The notes beneath the pieces were generated by a model, which saw only the letters and a list, made by a program, of their open reading frames with translations, made no database searches and was not told where the DNA came from. A DNA stretch of 64,000 nt from Cotesia glomerata (Eukaryota > Arthropoda > Insecta > Hymenoptera > Braconidae). Positions 59,813 to 64,000 of the stretch are shown piece by piece; the first letter of the stretch is position 1, and every line of letters begins with the position of its first letter. The stretch lies in contig NC_058160.1 of assembly GCF_020080835.1 (NCBI RefSeq), positions 18,835,152-18,899,151 of the forward strand. Direction: 5' to 3'. Position numbers and translations under genes: made by a program.

Positions 59813-60191
59813 AATTTATTAGTTGTAAGAAAGTTACCTTTTATAAAATCGTCATGGTGTTATATTTATTTTCAATTCAAACAGTTAGTTTTTTATTGAA
59901 AATAAATTCAATAAACTTTTTGCTGATTTTACTTGGATGTTTCCTGTTAAATAATTGTTAATCCATTAAAATGTATTTATTTTTCATCATTTACAAATCA
60001 TGTAATTAAATTAAAAGCGAAAGTGAATAAAAAAAAGAAACCCTTTTTATCAGATATAGAAAGATGACAAATTAATTGACAGTCTTTAAAAAATCATGCA
60101 TATTTTTTAGAAATAAGTAGACATAATTGATGTTTATTAAGAAATTATGTTGATATTAGTAATATTTATAAAATTATTTGAGTTAATTTTA
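59813..60191. other. AT-rich intron-like DNA
   Basis: Between the 589-codon transposon and the second exon of the Mutator-like gene. No features. Confidence 0.4.
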
Positions 60192-60405
60192 CGTATACGT
60201 TGTATCAGAGGATTGTTTTTTATCAGCATCTATTGTTAATTGTTTTTCTAGACGTATGAAGTCTTGACAACTATCCTCGGCCACCTGTTCAATAGCTGCT
60301 CCAACAATTCTTCCATATCTTTTCAGCAATGCACTGTTTATTATTGGTATATCTAACGCAGAAAGAATTGTATTGATCTGAGCTTCTCCGATCCCTGCAT
60401 CAATG
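60192..60405 (-). pseudogene. Mutator-like gene, second exon
   Basis: GIGEAQINTILSALDIPIIN, SALLKRYGRIVGAAIEQVAE, then DSCQDFIRLEKQLTID. The GIG...LNIP-like motif is diagnostic of the family N-terminal half. An acceptor-like sequence (TGATGCAG in gene sense) precedes it. It reads to a TAA near 60192. Confidence 0.65.
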
Positions 60406-60520
60406 AAAGCTGAAATTTTTACATTAAATAATCAGTGTTGATAAATGAAAATTCTTATAAATAATATTTAACTATACGTATATGTATACATTCACGTAGA
60501 ATATGTATTTATTTAATTAA

Positions 60521-60760
60521 TTAATACTTACCAAAAGCTAGTCTCAAGTTTATGTTAAATTGTTTGTGATTTGTATTATTATTTTTTAAACTGCTTGTAT
60601 TAACTAAGTAAATGTTTTTACATTTCGTACACTTCACATAAAAAATACTTGCTAACCCCAAAATGTTCTCTTTGACAATGTGTTTTAAACTTAATTGTAA
60701 ATTGCATTTATTACACCACAATTCATCAGCAATAGATTTAACATCAATTACTCAGTTACT
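60521..60760 (-). pseudogene. Mutator-like gene, first recognisable exon
   Basis: DELWCNKCNLQLSLKHIVKE, NILGLASIFYVKCTKCKNIY and NHKQFNINLRLAFGK: the C-x2-C...GLaS...C-x2-C zinc region that opens these proteins. An in-frame TGA lies upstream (HVSN-stop-VIDVKSIA). The exon is followed by GTAAGTATTAATT in gene sense, a donor. Confidence 0.65.
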
Positions 60761-60806
60761 GACATGAATGTAAATATCTTCAGGAGCTGAATTTTCTTCA
60801 AGTTTT

Positions 60807-60875
60807 GGCTACATGGCAATCATGTTGCGGTAGCATGAGAAAATAATGTGGCAGCAACATGATTTTCATGTAGCC
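60807..60875. repeat. GGCTACATG foldback, short copy
   Basis: GGCTACATGGCAATCATGTT / AACATGATTTTCATGTAGCC inverted. The flank AATTAAGCTGCAA matches the other copy at 21289. Confidence 0.75.
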
Positions 60876-60914
60876 TTAATAGCACGAAATTAAGCTGCAA
60901 AAACTGAATATTTA

Positions 60915-61437
60915 TCCGAACAAAAACAGTTTCACTGTAAAAAATCGCGCCAAGTCCCCGTTCATAAGACTATTAAGAAAAAAAAATTTGTTTTTTTCTT
61001 TACAAAAATATATAAAATAAAAAAATTAAAAAATCCAAGTAACCGATATGATTGTTTATGATTTTCGGAAATTAAAAAAAAATTTGTTACAAATTTAAAA
61101 ATTTAAAAAAAAATTTGGAACATATTTAGTGTGCGCGGTTGCAAAATATTTTACTTTTAATGAAATTCGTAAAATCTATTTACTAGGACTTTAAAAAAAT
61201 TTAAATACACAATGACGCACACCAAGTACGTTCCAAAATTTTTTTCTTAATTTTTAAATTTATAACACAATTTTTTTTAATTTCCGAAAATCATAAACAA
61301 TCATATCGGTTACTTGGATTTTTTAATTTTTTTATTTTATATATTTTTGTAAAGAAAAAAACAAATTTTTTTTTCTTAATAGTCTTATGAACGGGGACTT
61401 GGCGCGATTTTTTACAGTGAAACTGTTTTTGTTCGGA
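60915..61437. repeat. Foldback TCCGAAYAAAAACAG, copy 2 (near perfect)
   Basis: TCCGAACAAAAACAGTTTCA to its inverse GTTTTTGTTCGGA. Arms of about 230 bp including CAAGTCCCCGTTCATAAGAC. The central part carries CACACCAAGTACGTTCC. Confidence 0.9.
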
Positions 61438-61986
61438 TTTGAGTATTTTTTGTAATTATAATAAAAATTTACAATTGGTACCAACTTAAATATGGCGTTG
61501 GTTGCATTTTTTATAGCAAATTATCCCCTTGAAACTACAGTTTATGTAAAAATAATTCCAGCGCACCCTGGCGGGTGTAGATGCAAGCTGTGAAATATCT
61601 TTTTTTAACTGTAGTTTCCCATCTAATGAAGGATTACTATGCATTCTCTTTTTTATTTAGTCTGTGGCAGATCACTTAGCCCATCGAAAAAAAGTCAGGA
61701 TCGAAATTTTTGCGTTGCTATAGTTTGTGCTGATTAAATTTAATAATTTCAATTAGATTAATTGTTATAAGTGAATATAATTAATTAATAACAGTCAAAT
61801 AAAGTATGAATTACTGTTATAATATACAATTTAAGAAAAAAAAGTACCGTAGAATTAAATAAAATTTTGCAACCTCAAAATACCGTTCTGCTTACAGTAA
61901 AAATAGTCGGTAGTCTGGCGCTCCGTTTACAGCAGATTTGAACGGAACTTGGCGCCAGATTCTACCGAATCTGTGGATGCACTGAT

Positions 61987-62225
61987 AAAAAGATTTGTTT
62001 ATAGTTAAAAATATTTGTTAATATTTAACAAATCATTTATTAGAGACCATTTTTTAGTCGTTAATAAATATTTCTTAGTATTTAAAAAGATTTATTAATA
62101 TTTAATAAATGAATATCAGATTTATTAAATACAAACAAATCATTTTAAATATTAAGAAATATTTGTTTAATACTAAAAAGTGGTCTCTAATAAATAATTT
62201 GTTAACTATTAACAAATATCCACAG
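61987..62225. repeat. Palindrome of ATTTGTTAATATTTAAC motifs
   Basis: AAATATTTGTTAATATTTAA... mirrored by ...AATTTGTTAACTATTAACAA; AGAGACCATTTTTTAGT pairs with ACTAAAAAGTGGTCTCT. Similar TTAATAAATATTT-rich stretches occur at 12290-12440 and 43550-43720. Confidence 0.75.
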
Positions 62226-62756
62226 ACTCGGTAGAAGTCTGGCGCCAAGTACCGTTCAAACGCCATCCTACCGAGTACTATACCGTAAGCAGAGCTTGAT
62301 TTTAGGGTTAGAAAGTTTTATATATTTATTACATTAATTAATATTGAAAGTAATGTTTTTTTAACAATAGACTACATTTTATTAAACTTTATTAAAAATA
62401 TAAAAAAAAGTTAGTAGCAAGATTAAAACTTAATGAAAATCATTTTTAACGTATTTGGCGTACGTCATTGAGTACCCCAAATTTTTTCGTGAGCAATATT
62501 TAATTTCATGTGCACAAACATATTGAAAACGTTAATGTCTTAAGTTCTAAAAATTTAGGGTACTCTATGACGCACGCCAAGTACGTTAAAAAAGATTTTC
62601 ATTAAGTTTTAAACTTGCTACTAACTTTTTTTCATATTTTTAATAGTTATAAACAGTACTTGGAGTTTTTTTTATTTCATATTTTTTTGTAAAAACGATT
62701 ATTTTTTTTTCGAAGTCTTATGAACGTGGACTTGGCGCGGTTTTTTTACAGTGATA

Positions 62757-63189
62757 TATTTTTTTCAAAAACTGTACTTTGACGACTCCTACTGGTGAAC
62801 CAGTGCAAGTTACACAAAAAAACTTTTATGCTATTTTGAAGAGCGTGAAATTCCCCACAAGGTCCATCAAACCGAGTTGCAATATTGTAAAAGGCGGGTA
62901 AGCATTAGAAATTTGAAAAAAAAAAAAAGATTTTTTTACATGCATTTTGAATGGTAAAACTTTAAATTTAAATTGAAATGCGGAAATGAACCACCCTAAT
63001 ATATATATGTATTAGGGTGTGCCAAAATGTAACTCCAGTGGAGAACCTTTTAAAATTTGAATTTTGAGTTTCGCTTTTGACAGAAGCTGTGTTTGGGCAT
63101 TTCCTAAGATATTTTGGGGGGAGACGATGTATTTGATTTTCATAGAATTTTTTAACAGAAGCTTAGTTTGGGCGTTTCCAGTGAAAATT
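62757..63189. other. Spacer with facing TAGGGTG ends
   Basis: CCACCCTAATATATATATGT at about 62992 and TATTAGGGTGTGCCAAAATG at about 63010 look like ends of two hAT-type MITEs only a dozen bases apart. Their partners are not found. No gene. Confidence 0.35.
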
Positions 63190-64000
63190 CAAAATTTGGC
63201 CGGAATTTAGCACTGTAAAATACCTTGGGGTGATTATAGATAGTACTCTTTCATGGGAGAATCAAGTAACAAATTTTTGCAATCGCGCTATGAGTATTCT
63301 AACACAGCTAAAAATAAACAATGAAATATTTAGTGAAAGTTTACGTATTAAGCTAGTATCTACTTTAATAATTCCTCTTTGATTATTGTTGTGCGGCGTA
63401 TACGAATATGTCAAACAAATTATTATTAAAGATGCAGCGTAAATTGAATTCGGTTGGCTAAAGCTTGCAGCGAGAAGAGTTTATTTCATAGCTTGTCTGT
63501 TTTATAAGGAAATTCGACTAAATTATCGGCAGCTATTCGGCTCAAAACTAGACTTTTTGCCTGTAGCACTGCGTAGAGGTGATGTCCGACAAGACTATCT
63601 TCGTATACCGCAGGCTAATTGTGTCATGTATGATAATTCATTCTTAATTCATGGCATACTTATCTGGAATGCATTGCCAGCTAAGACTGTGGCTGTAAAT
63701 AATTTGGTTGAATTTAAAAATGCTTGCTTCAATCACTTTTTTGAACATGACAATTAACAGTTGCAATCTTTATTTTGGATCTTATTTAAATATTTTTTCT
63801 TGCAGAATTATTATGACTTTAAATTAAGTTATTTGTTTGTATTAAATAATCTATTTGGATTTTATAACATTTGAGATTACATCTAATTGTAAACCTTTCA
63901 TTAGTTAAGTAATCTTGTAACCTATGTAAACCAATGTAATTTAAATATTGATGGCTTTAAGGGAGCTTAGGTTCCAGAGCCAAATAAATTTTTTATCTAT
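63190..64000 (+). mobile_element. LINE 3' end (CR1/L2-like), continues past the window
   Basis: ORF2 C-terminus followed by about 240 bp of 3' UTR up to the window edge. Its 5' end is truncated. Confidence 0.7.
63193..63757 (+). pseudogene. LINE ORF2 C-terminal segment
   Basis: VKYLGVIIDSTLSWENQV and FCNRAMSILTQLKI follow the RT thumb of CR1/L2-like LINEs. After frame breaks it continues LAARRVYFIACLFYK, then MPVALRRGDVRQDYLRIP and SFLIHGILIWNALPAKTV to TAA 63757. At least two shifts. Similar in layout to the LINE at 22399-24090 but not the same subfamily. Confidence 0.65.

Larger units (their letters stand above)
60915..62756. mobile_element. Compound palindromic element
   Basis: TCACTGTAAAAAATCGCGCC at the left and GGCGCGGTTTTTTTACAGTGA at the far right (62735-62755) are inverted, as are CTTACAGTAAAAATAGTCGG (about 61893) and CCGAGTACTATACCGTAAGC (about 62270), and CTTGGCGCCAGA / TCTGGCGCCAAG around the centre. 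A full foldback (60915-61437) forms the left arm and a further palindrome (61987-62225) the centre. Its left portion repeats 34788-36730. Non-coding. Confidence 0.6.

Overview
This window is AT-rich eukaryotic DNA made almost entirely of transposable elements, many nested in one another. Arthropod-type element families dominate: R1-clade LINEs, CR1/L2-like LINEs, THAP-PIF/Harbinger, pogo/Tigger, hAT MITEs, Helitrons, and families of uncertain class. The best guess is an insect, perhaps a hymenopteran such as a parasitoid wasp. That is inference from element repertoire and base composition, because no conserved single-copy host gene is recognisable. There is no bacterial gene, rRNA, CRISPR array or viral gene.

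Layout. 1-3032 (minus): 5' half of an R1-clade LINE whose 5' end abuts a (TG)n tract. 3033-3822: rest of the microsatellite-carrying repeat that hosts it (called MSF here; seven copies in the window). 4103-8799: DNA transposon with about 700-bp terminal inverted repeats and a decayed transposase. 9502-13015: element ending CCCGGGAAAAAATGA, holding a second element (9690-12044) full of TGACGT motifs. 13232-20560: an MSF copy split by a 6.6-kb long-TIR element (13720-20294), itself split by a THAP-PIF/Harbinger transposon (14448-18890) that also carries a SWIM-YqaJ nuclease gene. 22399-24090: 3' end of a CR1/L2-like LINE. 24167-26045: CCCTGGCGG-ended element with two tRNA-like modules. 26396-29264: a second CR1-like LINE with ORF1 and ORF2, 3'-truncated. 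29795-30945: long palindrome. 30944-31830: MSF copy. 32577-42625: a region bracketed by inverted GGCTTCACA/CGTCTCG ends, holding Helitron, RTE-like, foldback, CCCTAGCGG and Tigger elements. 43217-46173: MITEs, a tRNA-like module and an MSF copy. 46248-60790: a broken minus-strand gene for a Mutator-like transposase with a C-terminal DEDDh exonuclease. It is split by MSF copies carrying three R1 insertions, by a hAT MITE (perfect 8-bp target duplication) that itself holds a CCCTAGCGG element, and by a transposon with an intact 589-codon ORF. 60807-62756: palindromic elements. 63190-64000: 3' end of another LINE.

Two relationships stand out. First, seven tRNA-like modules (recognisable B box in all, A box clear in some, T-run after each) lie in this mobile DNA. 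In the five that can be tied to a mapped nearest element end, the module sits 130-375 bp from that end and is transcribed toward it. Second, the (TG)n tracts carried by MSF act as landing sites for R1-clade LINEs, so one repeat family supplies the target of another. Matched empty sites inside the window confirm several insertions and their target duplications.
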